Source of the DNA: Chitinophagaceae bacterium IBVUCB1
GTDB taxonomy: Bacteria > Bacteroidota > Bacteroidia > Chitinophagales > Chitinophagaceae
DNA: 64,000 nucleotides
Direction: 5' to 3'
Assembly: GCA_002127285.1 (NCBI GenBank)
Contig: NFUW01000001.1
Span: forward strand, 756,057-820,056
Numbering within the stretch: the stretch's first letter is position 1; the number at the start of each line of letters is the position of its first letter. Positions 16,281 to 24,179 of the stretch are shown here, in pieces. The notes below the pieces were generated by a model. That model was not told the DNA's origin. It made no database searches and was given only the letters and a program-made list of their open reading frames with translations. The position numbers were made by a program, and so were the translations under genes.

Positions 16281-17513
16281 TTAGAAATCGTAGCTAATAC
16301 CTAAACCCGGATTAACAATTCTTGTCTGATAACGTCCTGAAAAATTAGCTTCGTCAAATGACGCATCGCGCTTTGGTGTAAATACATATTCGAATACACC
16401 CATTATGCTGAGCCTCTTATTTGGTTTGAAAACCAAACCACCTGTTGCCATTATGTGGTTGTTATCCGGCAAATCTGGTGATACATAGCCATCACGAACC
16501 GGAGATGGGTCGTAAGCAGCCCCCAACATAGCGGTAAATTTGCGGCCTATCGTGTAGCTGGCACCCAGCCTGGCTACCAGTGTATTTTTGTAGCGGCGCG
16601 CAGAGCGTGTGTCTTGCAGTGAAGCGGTATTTTTTTCGTAATCAAATATCAGGCTGTCGTAGCTGCTCCATCCTACAAAGTTTGCATCGGCAGTAATGGT
16701 TAGTCTGTCTGTTGCTTTGACACCAACACCTACATTGAATACCTGCGGCAAATTAATATCGGACCTGAAAGCCGTATAAGGGAATGAAGAAGATAGTGCT
16801 GATGGTACGGTAAACGTAGCATAGCCTCTTTTCACCTTCATCTTAACACTGGAGCGATAGCTGATACCAAACTGTATACGGTCTGTGGCGCGCAGATGGA
16901 TACCGATGTTATATCCTAAACCATTTGCATTACCTGCCAGTTCGGCTTTGCCATCCTGCCCGTTCATGTTTTGAATAGGTACAGCGCGCTGTATGCTTAC
17001 ATGACCTGTTGCTATTACAAAACCCGCGCCGATAGATACTACATCGTTGATGCGGTAGCTGGCTGTTGGCTGAAAGAATACGCTTTGCAGTTGAATATCC
17101 TGCACTACATAGCGGCCACGCCAGTTGTCATCCCAACGGATGCCTGTGCCGAATGGGGTATAAACACCCAAACCAAGGCTCAGCTTGCTTTTATATCGTA
17201 CAGGGCCGCCAATATAAAAATTGAACGGTGTGTATAATTTTTCTCTGCTATTGGCAGAATAACTGCCGGTTGGTGTTTCTACATAGCGTGTATTAGCCGA
17301 TAGAAACTGAACACTGCCATAGGCCTGTACATGCTTTAAAGCGCTAAGCCCACCGGGATTGTAGAATATGGTAGCGGCATCCCACGGTACTGCTGTACCT
17401 GTACCGCCCATTGCCAACTGCCTAACCCCTTGCAGGTTTAGCTGAAATGCAGCACCAAATGCCATTGCCGACGACAATAACAACGTGCCCATCAGTAAAA
17501 AATGTTTCTTCAT
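16281..17513 (-). CDS. OmpP1/FadL family outer-membrane transporter
   Basis: A 410-residue protein with signal peptide 'MKKHFLLMGTLLLSSAMAFG'. The FadL hatch region is visible in 'FQLNLQGVRQLAMGGTGTA' and 'AATIFYNPGGLSALKHVQ' (about 23-60), and the rest shows alternating barrel strands ending in 'NPGLGISYDF' with a C-terminal Phe. FadL-type porins take up hydrophobic molecules such as fatty acids or aromatic compounds through the outer membrane. It is upstream of the SGNH hydrolase in the same direction and the pair is probably an operon ending at the terminator near 14871. Confidence 0.92.
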   Translation of the reverse strand: MKKHFLLMGTLLLSSAMAFGAAFQLNLQGVRQLAMGGTGTAVPWDAATIFYNPGGLSALKHVQAYGSVQFLSANTRYVETPTGSYSANSREKLYTPFNFYIGGPVRYKSKLSLGLGVYTPFGTGIRWDDNWRGRYVVQDIQLQSVFFQPTASYRINDVVSIGAGFVIATGHVSIQRAVPIQNMNGQDGKAELAGNANGLGYNIGIHLRATDRIQFGISYRSSVKMKVKRGYATFTVPSALSSSFPYTAFRSDINLPQVFNVGVGVKATDRLTITADANFVGWSSYDSLIFDYEKNTASLQDTRSARRYKNTLVARLGASYTIGRKFTAMLGAAYDPSPVRDGYVSPDLPDNNHIMATGGLVFKPNKRLSIMGVFEYVFTPKRDASFDEANFSGRYQTRIVNPGLGISYDF

Positions 17514-17607
17514 ACAGAATGTTTTGGAATAATTGTAATAGGCTGACTATTAAAAATTGCCATTAAGATACCCTTTATAATGCGAATATGCAATAAGGTG
17601 TTAAATT

Positions 17608-18315
17608 TTAGTTGGCTACCCCTACCGTGGCTATGCTGACGGTAGCATGGGGGATGGTGAGCAATGCCTGTGCACATGCCTCAAGGGTAGCACCTGTGGT
17701 CAACACATCGTCTATCAGCAGAAAGTGCTTGCCTGTGTAGTTGGTCGTATCTTTTACTGCAAATGCGCCTACCATATTACTAATGCGCTCTTCGCGGGTT
17801 TTCTGTGTCTGGCTGTCGGTGTGGCGGGTACGGTATAGCAGGCTACCCAATACAGGCAGTTGCAGCACTTCGCCCATACCCTCGGCTATCAGTTGGGTTT
17901 GGTTGTAGCCACGCTGCGCTTCTTTAGCAGGGTGCAGGGGTACGGGTACTATATAATCTATACCCTTGTGCCAGTTGAGCTGCTGCAAATCGTAGCCCAA
18001 TTGCTTGCCCAGATAGATACCAATTTCTTTTTTATCATCGTATTTGAGCCCGTGTAACAGGTGTTGCAACAAACCATCGGCAGTGAAGTAGGCAAATGAT
18101 GTAGCCCTGACGACAGGTACGCGCCCTGCAAAGCGCATATAAGTTTCATTCTCGGCTATGTGGTGATAGGCAGTGCGTGGCAAGTTGAAGACATTGCAGT
18201 TAAGGCAAAGCACTTCTTCCTCTGCCAATAAAGATTTGCTGCAACCCTCGCAAAGTCGGGGGTAGAAGAGAGAGCCGAGCCCTAGCGCGAAATCTTTCAT
18301 TATATTACCCGACAT
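17608..18315 (-). CDS. comF: ComF family phosphoribosyltransferase-like protein
   Basis: A 235-residue ComFC homologue. The N-terminal zinc-binding part has 'LCEGCSKSLLAEEEVLCLNC' (about residues 20-40). The C-terminal phosphoribosyltransferase fold carries 'GYNQTQLIAEGMG' and the PRPP loop 'FLLIDDVLTTGATLEACA'. Such proteins support DNA uptake and recombination in competent bacteria; their enzymatic role is unproven. The ATG at 18315 has a plausible AGGA site 5 bp upstream and overlaps the preceding gene by 11 bp; an ATG at 18300 (starting 'MKDFALGLG') is an alternative. It runs in the same direction as radA, consistent with a DNA-processing cluster. Confidence 0.9.
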   Translation of the reverse strand: MSGNIMKDFALGLGSLFYPRLCEGCSKSLLAEEEVLCLNCNVFNLPRTAYHHIAENETYMRFAGRVPVVRATSFAYFTADGLLQHLLHGLKYDDKKEIGIYLGKQLGYDLQQLNWHKGIDYIVPVPLHPAKEAQRGYNQTQLIAEGMGEVLQLPVLGSLLYRTRHTDSQTQKTREERISNMVGAFAVKDTTNYTGKHFLLIDDVLTTGATLEACAQALLTIPHATVSIATVGVAN

Positions 18316-18853
18316 AGTCTTCCTTTAATACTTTCCCATTTTCATCCAAATAGTATATATACCCTTGCCAATCTTTAATACTAATTACATCATTATCGAT
18401 TAACAACTGGCTTTCTCTATTTGGGAGTACAAAAATATCTCTTGCAGAAAACACCCATTTAATATCTCCTTGTTTACTAAGCCTTACTATCTGTAATTCG
18501 CCATGTATTAGATAATCTTCTTTGAATTTGGAAATAGTAAAACATGTTGCAACATCACATTTTCTTTTCCAGTCTAGCTCAAGATTTGGTAGTCTCAATC
18601 TATAGACACAATCACTTACACATAGTAATAAATAGGAGTCGTCTATTAATATGTTATCATCATATATTCCAGTTGCACCAGCAAAACCTTCAACCAATAT
18701 TCTTGACACTGAATTGCCATCATTAGATACAGTTATATCGATTGAAGTGGAAGGCATGAAATATACGTCTTCTGATATAACCATATTGTATTCAGACTTT
18801 TCACTGCTCGCAGGTTTTACATCAATAGAATATTTGTGATATTGTAATTGCAT
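18305..18853 (-). CDS. Hypothetical protein, beta-strand rich
   Basis: A 182-residue protein without signal peptide or membrane span. Its segments 'DDNILIDDSYLLLCVSDCVY', 'LQIVRLSKQGDIKWVFSARD' and 'DWQGYIYYLDENGKVLKEDY' look like successive beta-propeller blades of the WD/PQQ kind (a strand followed by G-x-x-x-W or DxxGK turns). No family can be named with confidence. It is squeezed between radA and comF, with 3 bp to radA and an 11-bp overlap with comF. By eye its base composition is more AT-rich than theirs, which may point to later insertion into the pair. Confidence 0.65.
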   Translation of the reverse strand: MQLQYHKYSIDVKPASSEKSEYNMVISEDVYFMPSTSIDITVSNDGNSVSRILVEGFAGATGIYDDNILIDDSYLLLCVSDCVYRLRLPNLELDWKRKCDVATCFTISKFKEDYLIHGELQIVRLSKQGDIKWVFSARDIFVLPNRESQLLIDNDVISIKDWQGYIYYLDENGKVLKEDYVG

Positions 18854-18856
18854 ATT

Positions 18857-20227
18857 TTAAAACAACCCCCTATACACATCTTCTACTTTGTTCACGGTCT
18901 TTATTTCTATTTTATAGTTTTTCTTGTCCAAGCCTTTTGCATTTGCTTTTGGTATAAATATTACATCCATGCCCAGTTTGTCGGCTTCGGCTATGCGTTG
19001 GTCTATGCGGTTCACGGCGCGTATCTCTCCGGATAAGCCTATCTCTCCCACGAGGCATATATTACTTGGTAGTGCTTTGTCTTCGTAAGACGAAAGCAAA
19101 GCACATACTACTGCCAACTCTATACTCGGGTCTTCTATCTTCAGCCCGCCTGCTATGTTTACAAATACATCGCGCGTACCAAAATGGAAACCACCGCGTT
19201 TTTCCAGCACGGCTAGTAGTAATTGCAACCTGCGCAAATCGAGCCCGCTAACGGTGCGTTGCGGTGTACCATATACCGCCTGTGTTACCAATGCCTGCAC
19301 TTCTATCATCAGCGGGCGCGCGCCTTCCATTGTACTTGCAATGGCGATACCACTCAATGGCTCGTCGTGCTGCGATAATAATATCTCTGACGGATTGCTG
19401 ACAGGGCGCATACCGTTGGTTACCATTTCATATATACCAAGTTCGGATGTGCTGCCGAAACGATTTTTGATAGTACGTAGTATGCGGTAGGCATAGTGCC
19501 TGTCGCCCTCAAATTGCAATACGGCATCTACCATGTGCTCCAGCACCTTAGGCCCTGCAATGGCACCGTCTTTGGTTATATGCCCTATGATGAAGATGGG
19601 GATGTTAGTTGCTTTGGCAAATCGCTGCAACTCTGCCGCACACTCACGCACTTGCGATACGCTGCCTGCCGCACTTTCTACATATGGCGACTCCAGCGTT
19701 TGTATCGAATCTATTATCAGCATTTGCGGGCGCACTTTTTTTACTTCCTGAAAAAGTGTGTTGGTATCTGTTGCCGTCAGCAAGTACATATTGGGGTTAT
19801 TGGCACCTACTCTATCGGCTCGTAGTTTTATCTGTTGCGCGCTCTCCTCTCCCGATACATAGAGTGTTGTAATATTTTTCCATTGCAAGGCGCATTGCAG
19901 AAACAAAGTTGACTTACCAATACCGGGCTCGCCTGCTACCAGTATTACAGAACCGGGCACTAAGCCACCACCAAGTACTCTGTTCAGTTCAGCATCGGGT
20001 GTTTGCAGGCGTAGCTCTTTTTGTATTACCAACTCATCCAGCTTGTGTGCTTTGCGCTGCTCTTTGCTTTCATCTTCCCAACCTGCTATGGGTTTTTGTT
20101 TATCATCGCGCTGTATCACTTCTTCTACAAACGAATTCCACGAACCGCATGACGGGCACTTACCCGCCCACTTAGGAGATTCGTATCCGCATTGCTGACA
20201 GAAGAAAGCTGATTTGATTTTTGCCAT
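18857..20227 (-). CDS. radA: DNA repair/branch-migration ATPase RadA
   Basis: A 456-residue protein with normal RadA length and layout. A C4 zinc finger lies at residues 10-27 (Cys10, 13, 24, 27). The RecA-like ATPase has Walker A 'GEPGIGKST' at 99-107 and Walker B 'MLIIDSIQTL'. The RadA-specific 'KNRFGSTSE' motif follows. The C-terminal Lon-protease-like domain includes 'VNIAGGLKIEDPSIELAVVCA' in sense and 'GLSGEIRAVNRIDQRI'. It promotes branch migration in homologous recombination and helps process stalled forks. The gene is preceded by a leader with a terminator-like hairpin. Confidence 0.96.
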   Translation of the reverse strand: MAKIKSAFFCQQCGYESPKWAGKCPSCGSWNSFVEEVIQRDDKQKPIAGWEDESKEQRKAHKLDELVIQKELRLQTPDAELNRVLGGGLVPGSVILVAGEPGIGKSTLFLQCALQWKNITTLYVSGEESAQQIKLRADRVGANNPNMYLLTATDTNTLFQEVKKVRPQMLIIDSIQTLESPYVESAAGSVSQVRECAAELQRFAKATNIPIFIIGHITKDGAIAGPKVLEHMVDAVLQFEGDRHYAYRILRTIKNRFGSTSELGIYEMVTNGMRPVSNPSEILLSQHDEPLSGIAIASTMEGARPLMIEVQALVTQAVYGTPQRTVSGLDLRRLQLLLAVLEKRGGFHFGTRDVFVNIAGGLKIEDPSIELAVVCALLSSYEDKALPSNICLVGEIGLSGEIRAVNRIDQRIAEADKLGMDVIFIPKANAKGLDKKNYKIEIKTVNKVEDVYRGLF

Positions 20228-20244
20228 GGCAGGCTAAAGATAAA

Positions 20245-20283
20245 TGAAAAGAAAAAGAGCCATCGGAAGAATCCGCGGCTCTT
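20245..20283 (-). terminator. Terminator-like hairpin in radA leader
   Basis: On the complement, AAGAGCC pairs with GGCTCTT (20283-20277 and 20261-20255), with inner pairs CGGA/TCCG. It is followed by a T-rich run (TTTTTCTTTTC) just 18-28 bp before the radA ATG. It has the shape of an intrinsic terminator but sits between a promoter and its gene, so attenuation or a very short leader RNA is possible. Confidence 0.5.
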
Positions 20284-20315
20284 ACTTACTAACCCATTAA
20301 ATTCACAACTTGATA

Positions 20316-20323
20316 CAAATGTA
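20316..20323 (-). promoter_or_regulatory. -7 box of radA promoter
   Basis: The complement reads TACATTTG, a full TAnnTTTG match, about 90 bp upstream of the radA ATG. A T-rich stretch lies in the -33 zone but no clean TTTG. A transcript from here would contain the hairpin at 20255-20283. Confidence 0.5.
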
Positions 20324-20628
20324 ATATTCTCTCCGACAGGAAAAAAATGGTTTTATGTTAATCACTTATCTATTTTTTAAATATTAAAATCAGTACACAT
20401 TAAACTATAAATGCTATTTATTGATTTGCAGTATTTTGGCTTATTATTACATTTTTTAAAATCTATTATTCATATAGTATTTATTTAATGTTTATTTATA
20501 AATTTATTATTCATATACATTATTAGTATCATTCAAAAGTCATTTTACGGATATATCGGTAAAAGCATTATTCACTTTTTATGTGGTTTGTACGGTGTAT
20601 TTTGCAGCATTAAAATACCAGATACAAG

Positions 20629-22356
20629 ATGAGCGCAGTATATACACGCATAGAAAAACTAAAAAGGAATTTTTTGCCCGAAGATTTTACGGTAACGACA
20701 TGGGATGCACTGCAACCCTATTTTGATAAATTACTGAGTGATAGTATTGATACAAAAGAAGCGTTGGAAAATTGGTTGCACCACATCAGCGAACTGGAAG
20801 CAGTGATAAGTGAAGACGCCTGCTGGCGACAAATAAACATGACCTGCGATACAACCAACAAAACATACGAAGAAGCATTTACTTATTTCTGCATGGAGAT
20901 AGAACCGAAGATGAAACCTTACTTCTTTGAACTAAATAAAAAAATGCTGGCATCGCCTTTCATCAAAGAACTGGACGAAGCGCAATACTATCCGTACCTG
21001 CGTAGTGTGCGCAACGCGGTAACACTATACCGCGAAGAGAATGTACCCATACAGGCAGAAATGAGCCTGCTGGCGCAGCAATACGGTGTGATATCGGGCA
21101 AGATGACTATAACACACGAGGGCAAGGAATATACACTGCAACAGGCTGCGCGCTTTCTGCAAAACCCCGACAGGCAACTTCGAGAAACAATTTTTGGCAA
21201 AATAGCTGAACGCCGCCTGCAGGATAAAGAAGAACTGAATAACCTTTTCAACCAATTATTAGAGAAGCGCCAACAGGTAGCGGTAAACGCAGGCTTTGAT
21301 AATTACAGGGATTATAAGTTTCGTGAGCTTGGCAGGTTTGACTATACGCCTGCCGATTGCTTTGCTTTTCATGATGCAGTGCGTGAACATATACTACCCC
21401 TGCACAAAATGCTGGTAGAACGCCGCAAGCAAAAACTGGGGCTGGACGTAATGCGCCCGTGGGATAGCGATGCCGAACCGGTGGGTATAGAGCCACTACA
21501 ACCTTTTGAAACTGGTAAGGAATTATCTGACAAAGCGATAGCGGTGTTTGGCAAGCTGGGCGATTATTTCAGTGGCTGCCTCAACACCATGACGGATATG
21601 AAACGTATGGACTTGGAGAGCCGTGTGGGTAAAGCTCCGGGCGGCTATAACTGTCCGCTGGCTGAAACGGGTGTGCCGTTTATATTTATGAACGCCGCAG
21701 GTACGGTGAACGATGTAATAACCATGATGCACGAGGGCGGGCATGCCGTACACTCATTCCTGAGCCATAACCTGCCATTGTCTTCATTCAAAGAATACCC
21801 GATGGAGATTGCCGAACTGGCAAGTATGAGCATGGAACTATTCTCAATGGAGCATTGGGATATTTTCTTCAGCGATAAAGACGAACTGCAACGCGCACAG
21901 ATAGAAGAACTGGAACGTGTGATAAATGTGCTGCCGTGGATAGCTACGATAGATAAATTTCAACACTGGTTATATACCAACCCTGCACATACCAACGAAC
22001 AACGCGAGGCGGAGTGGATGAAGATACTTGGTGAGTTTAGCACGGGGGTAACAGACTGGACTGGCTTTGAAACATACCGCACTCATTTTTGGCAAAAACA
22101 ACTGCACCTGTACGAGGTGCCGTTTTACTATATAGAATACGGCATTGCCCAACTGGGTGCTATTGCCATGTGGCGACAATACCGCGAAAACAAAGAGCAG
22201 GCTTTGGAAAACTATAAAGCTGCACTGGCACTTGGCTATACCAAAACACTGAAAGAACTGTATGCAACAGCAGGCATCCGTTTCGATTTTTCGCCTGCAT
22301 ACGTTGCAGAGCTTGGCAGCTTTGTGAAAGAGAGACTGGTCGAAATGGGTGTGTAA
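20629..22356 (+). CDS. pepF: M3 family oligoendopeptidase F
   Basis: A 575-residue zinc peptidase of family M3. The metal site is 'MHEGGHAVHSFL', with His368, Glu369 and His372 as the HExxH set, and the third ligand Glu about 28 residues on in 'MEIAELASMSMEL'. The substrate-binding tail has 'HFWQKQLHLYEVPFYYIEYG', typical of PepF, where His and Tyr residues line the active site. It degrades short peptides in the cytoplasm; there is no signal peptide. Its length is normal. It stands alone, facing a hypothetical gene. Confidence 0.93.
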   Translation: MSAVYTRIEKLKRNFLPEDFTVTTWDALQPYFDKLLSDSIDTKEALENWLHHISELEAVISEDACWRQINMTCDTTNKTYEEAFTYFCMEIEPKMKPYFFELNKKMLASPFIKELDEAQYYPYLRSVRNAVTLYREENVPIQAEMSLLAQQYGVISGKMTITHEGKEYTLQQAARFLQNPDRQLRETIFGKIAERRLQDKEELNNLFNQLLEKRQQVAVNAGFDNYRDYKFRELGRFDYTPADCFAFHDAVREHILPLHKMLVERRKQKLGLDVMRPWDSDAEPVGIEPLQPFETGKELSDKAIAVFGKLGDYFSGCLNTMTDMKRMDLESRVGKAPGGYNCPLAETGVPFIFMNAAGTVNDVITMMHEGGHAVHSFLSHNLPLSSFKEYPMEIAELASMSMELFSMEHWDIFFSDKDELQRAQIEELERVINVLPWIATIDKFQHWLYTNPAHTNEQREAEWMKILGEFSTGVTDWTGFETYRTHFWQKQLHLYEVPFYYIEYGIAQLGAIAMWRQYRENKEQALENYKAALALGYTKTLKELYATAGIRFDFSPAYVAELGSFVKERLVEMGV

Positions 22357-22375
22357 TTGGAGTTGAAATTCAGAT

Positions 22376-22424
22376 AATAGGGGAGAGTGTTACACCATAT
22401 GAGTAATATTCTTCCCTATTTTTT
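22376..22424. terminator. Possible convergent terminator with long loop
   Basis: AATAGGG (22376-22382) can pair with CCCTATT (22414-22420), followed by T6. The 31-base loop contains a small GTGT/ACAC hairpin. It lies between the convergent pepF gene and the small secreted-protein remnant. Weaker than the other terminators in the window. Confidence 0.4.
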
Positions 22425-22631
22425 GATGTAAATAGGCTCCAAGTTTGTTACATAGTTTTCAAGTGACCAACACCCTAAGTCCTTTTCGACTTTTTTGTAC
22501 TTAATTGTATAGGCGCAGTCCTTTTCCTTGCGCGGGTTGTCTAGCACTTTCATTGTAAGTGTACAATATATATACTCAAGACTATCTGCGAACTGTAATT
22601 TTGATGTATGATCGTATATTAATACAGGCAA
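22416..22631 (-). pseudogene. 3' part of frameshifted secreted-protein gene
   Basis: A 71-codon frame with no ATG start; its first usable start is a TTG that directly follows a stop codon. It overlaps the end of the upstream ORF by 13 bp in the -1 frame. Joining them through one extra A in the run AGAAATTG gives the continuous reading 'SKNKGRKLPVLIYDHTSK', which looks natural. The encoded tail ('EYIYCTLTMKVLDNPRKEKD', then 'LGCWSLENYVTNLEPIYIKK') has no start, signal or partner of its own, so a single broken or mis-sequenced gene is more likely than two genes. Confidence 0.5.
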
Positions 22632-22909
22632 TTTCTTCCTTTATTTTTTGATTCGCTCAAAAAAGTAAGGCCCAAATCATTTACCATATCCTGTACATAG
22701 AATGATGAACCATTCATAGCATCCATTACAAAAGCATTACGATTTGTGCATGGCTGAAAAACCCAGACGCCATATTCACCATAAAAATTTACTAAATATC
22801 CACTTGTGGTAATAGATGTACCTTTCTTAGCTTTTGAAAGAATGGCTTCTTGCGTAACAAATGAGGTTAGTGCACTAATGCCCAACACTAATGCCAATTT
22901 TTTCATCAT
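22619..22909 (-). CDS. Small secreted protein, 5' part of probable frameshifted gene
   Basis: A 96-residue ORF starting 'MMKKLALVLGISALTSFVTQ', a fair signal peptide. The mature part ('TTSGYLVNFYGEYGVWVFQP', then 'VMDAMNGSSFYVQDMVNDLG') is of no family I recognise. It ends abruptly at a TAA inside an A-rich run, where a -1 shift leads into a further 60-70 codons that fit as its C-terminus (about 165 residues in total). The cause may be a real inactivating deletion, a sequencing error in the homopolymer, or programmed slippage; the first two are more likely. Confidence 0.6.
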   Translation of the reverse strand: MMKKLALVLGISALTSFVTQEAILSKAKKGTSITTSGYLVNFYGEYGVWVFQPCTNRNAFVMDAMNGSSFYVQDMVNDLGLTFLSESKNKGRNCLY

Positions 22910-22954
22910 ACTGTTTTGGGTTGCAATAACATGATTTTTTAAACCTTTACTGTA

Positions 22955-23668
22955 TCATTCAAACAAATAAGCAGCTTTCTCTAAGCTTTCAGGTTTTCCT
23001 ACATCTATAAATACATTTCCTGTATGGTTGTATCCACGGATGATATTTTCGCGGGCATTGTGCAGGTATAGATCTATGATAGAAAATTTGCCTTTGAAAG
23101 GTATATCCAGCATACGGTTGCTGAGCACCTGTATACCACTGAATGCAAGCGGCTGCATTTCCAATACTTCGCGCACTATCTTTTGTTCGCCAGTATTATT
23201 ATTAGCCCAGCCGCATAGCAGCATATGTTCGTCAAATAATAGTTGACGGGATGATGCACGTTGCATGACTGCCAGCGTAGCCATCGCATCACTTTCCATG
23301 TGCGCTTCTATCATTTTGCCGAGGTCGAGGTTGGTGAGCACGTCCACATTCATGATGACAAAATGTTCTTCATGCTCAAAATAAGGTGCTGCTTTTTTCA
23401 AACCGCCGCCTGTTTCCAGCACTTCATCCCGCTCGTCTGATATCGTTACCCAACTACCAAAACCATTATTATCGTTAATCGCTTGTTCTATCTGACCAGC
23501 AAAATGATGCACGTTTACTACTACATCTTCTATACCAAAGCGTTGCAGATAGCGTATGTTCAGTTCCAGCAGGGTTTTACCATTCACCTCTGCCAGTGCT
23601 TTGGGGTGTTTATCCGTAAACGGCTTCAGACGGGTACCAAGCCCCGCAGCAAAAAGCATTGCTTTCAT
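22955..23668 (-). CDS. MurU-like nucleotidyltransferase
   Basis: A 237-residue nucleotidyltransferase of the sugar-phosphate family. The signature 'FAAGLGTRLKPFTDKHPKAL' (about residues 6-25) contains the GxGTRxxPxTxxxPK loop for NTP binding. 'VIMNVDVLTNLDLGKMIEAH' gives the metal-binding Asp. A second metal-site Asp lies in 'NVFIDVGKPE' near the C-terminus. The length and lack of a left-handed helix domain fit MurU (MurNAc-1-P uridylyltransferase in peptidoglycan recycling) or a related enzyme such as HddC. No MurNAc kinase is adjacent, so the substrate is not proven. Confidence 0.85.
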   Translation of the reverse strand: MKAMLFAAGLGTRLKPFTDKHPKALAEVNGKTLLELNIRYLQRFGIEDVVVNVHHFAGQIEQAINDNNGFGSWVTISDERDEVLETGGGLKKAAPYFEHEEHFVIMNVDVLTNLDLGKMIEAHMESDAMATLAVMQRASSRQLLFDEHMLLCGWANNNTGEQKIVREVLEMQPLAFSGIQVLSNRMLDIPFKGKFSIIDLYLHNARENIIRGYNHTGNVFIDVGKPESLEKAAYLFE

Positions 23669-23689
23669 AACCCACTATTTTCTTTGTAT

Positions 23690-24091
23690 CTAAAACCTAA
23701 TGTCATATACTACTTCTTTCTTGTACTGCTCTTTAATATATCCGTATAGTATTTCCACTCCAAAATTAGTGATACCAAGTATAAACTTATGTTCTTCCCC
23801 ATTTATCTCTATCCTCATCCTTGATATACTTAACTTGGAAGTTGGGCTTATAAGAGTGATTTTATCAATATCATTAAAATTCGCAATAAAATCTTTTTTA
23901 AACGGATTGAAAGATAGAACCTTAATATATCCGTTACCTATATAGACTATTGATGTACAAAAAACGACAACGATTATTTCTACAATAATTATAAAAAGAA
24001 AATATAACATGCTTTCAGTTACTGCAACTGCTGCAAGTAAAGCAAACGATGCAATACTACCTACCAAGTTTAGTACACCTACAGTTCTCAT
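23690..24091 (-). CDS. Small membrane protein, unknown function
   Basis: A 133-residue protein with two close hydrophobic spans at about 7-25 and 28-50, then a soluble tail of strands ('GYIKVLSFNPFKKDFIANFN', 'ISRMRIEINGEEHKFILGI') that resembles a PH-like (bacterial PH) domain fused to a membrane hairpin. No family is assigned with confidence. The gene is AT-rich and ends 22 bp upstream of the MurU-like gene on the same strand, so the two may share a transcript. Confidence 0.65.
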   Translation of the reverse strand: MRTVGVLNLVGSIASFALLAAVAVTESMLYFLFIIIVEIIVVVFCTSIVYIGNGYIKVLSFNPFKKDFIANFNDIDKITLISPTSKLSISRMRIEINGEEHKFILGITNFGVEILYGYIKEQYKKEVVYDIRF

Positions 24092-24151
24092 AATTCCAAA
24101 CCATATAATTACAATAAAAAGAGATTACAACATTCAGTAATTAATAAAAAT

Positions 24152-24159
24152 TATCTTTG
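24152..24159 (+). promoter_or_regulatory. -7 box of PfkB kinase promoter
   Basis: TATCTTTG followed by CA matches TAnnTTTG, 20 bp before the ATG at 24180. The -33 zone (near 24130) has no clear TTTG. Confidence 0.55.
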
Positions 24160-24179
24160 CACGGCAAAAAAATCTGAAT

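Larger units (their letters stand above)
20228..20628. other. AT-rich 400-bp divergent intergenic region
   Basis: This region separates radA (minus) and the oligoendopeptidase gene (plus) and contains no credible ORF or RNA gene. On the radA side it holds a terminator-like hairpin (20245-20283) and a -7 box (20316-20323). The middle is extremely AT-rich, with a 13-bp direct repeat TATTATTCATATA at 20464-20476 and 20505-20517. On the peptidase side, TATTTTG near 20597 is one base short of the -7 consensus. AT-rich spacers of this kind may be bent or bound by nucleoid proteins. Confidence 0.6.
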
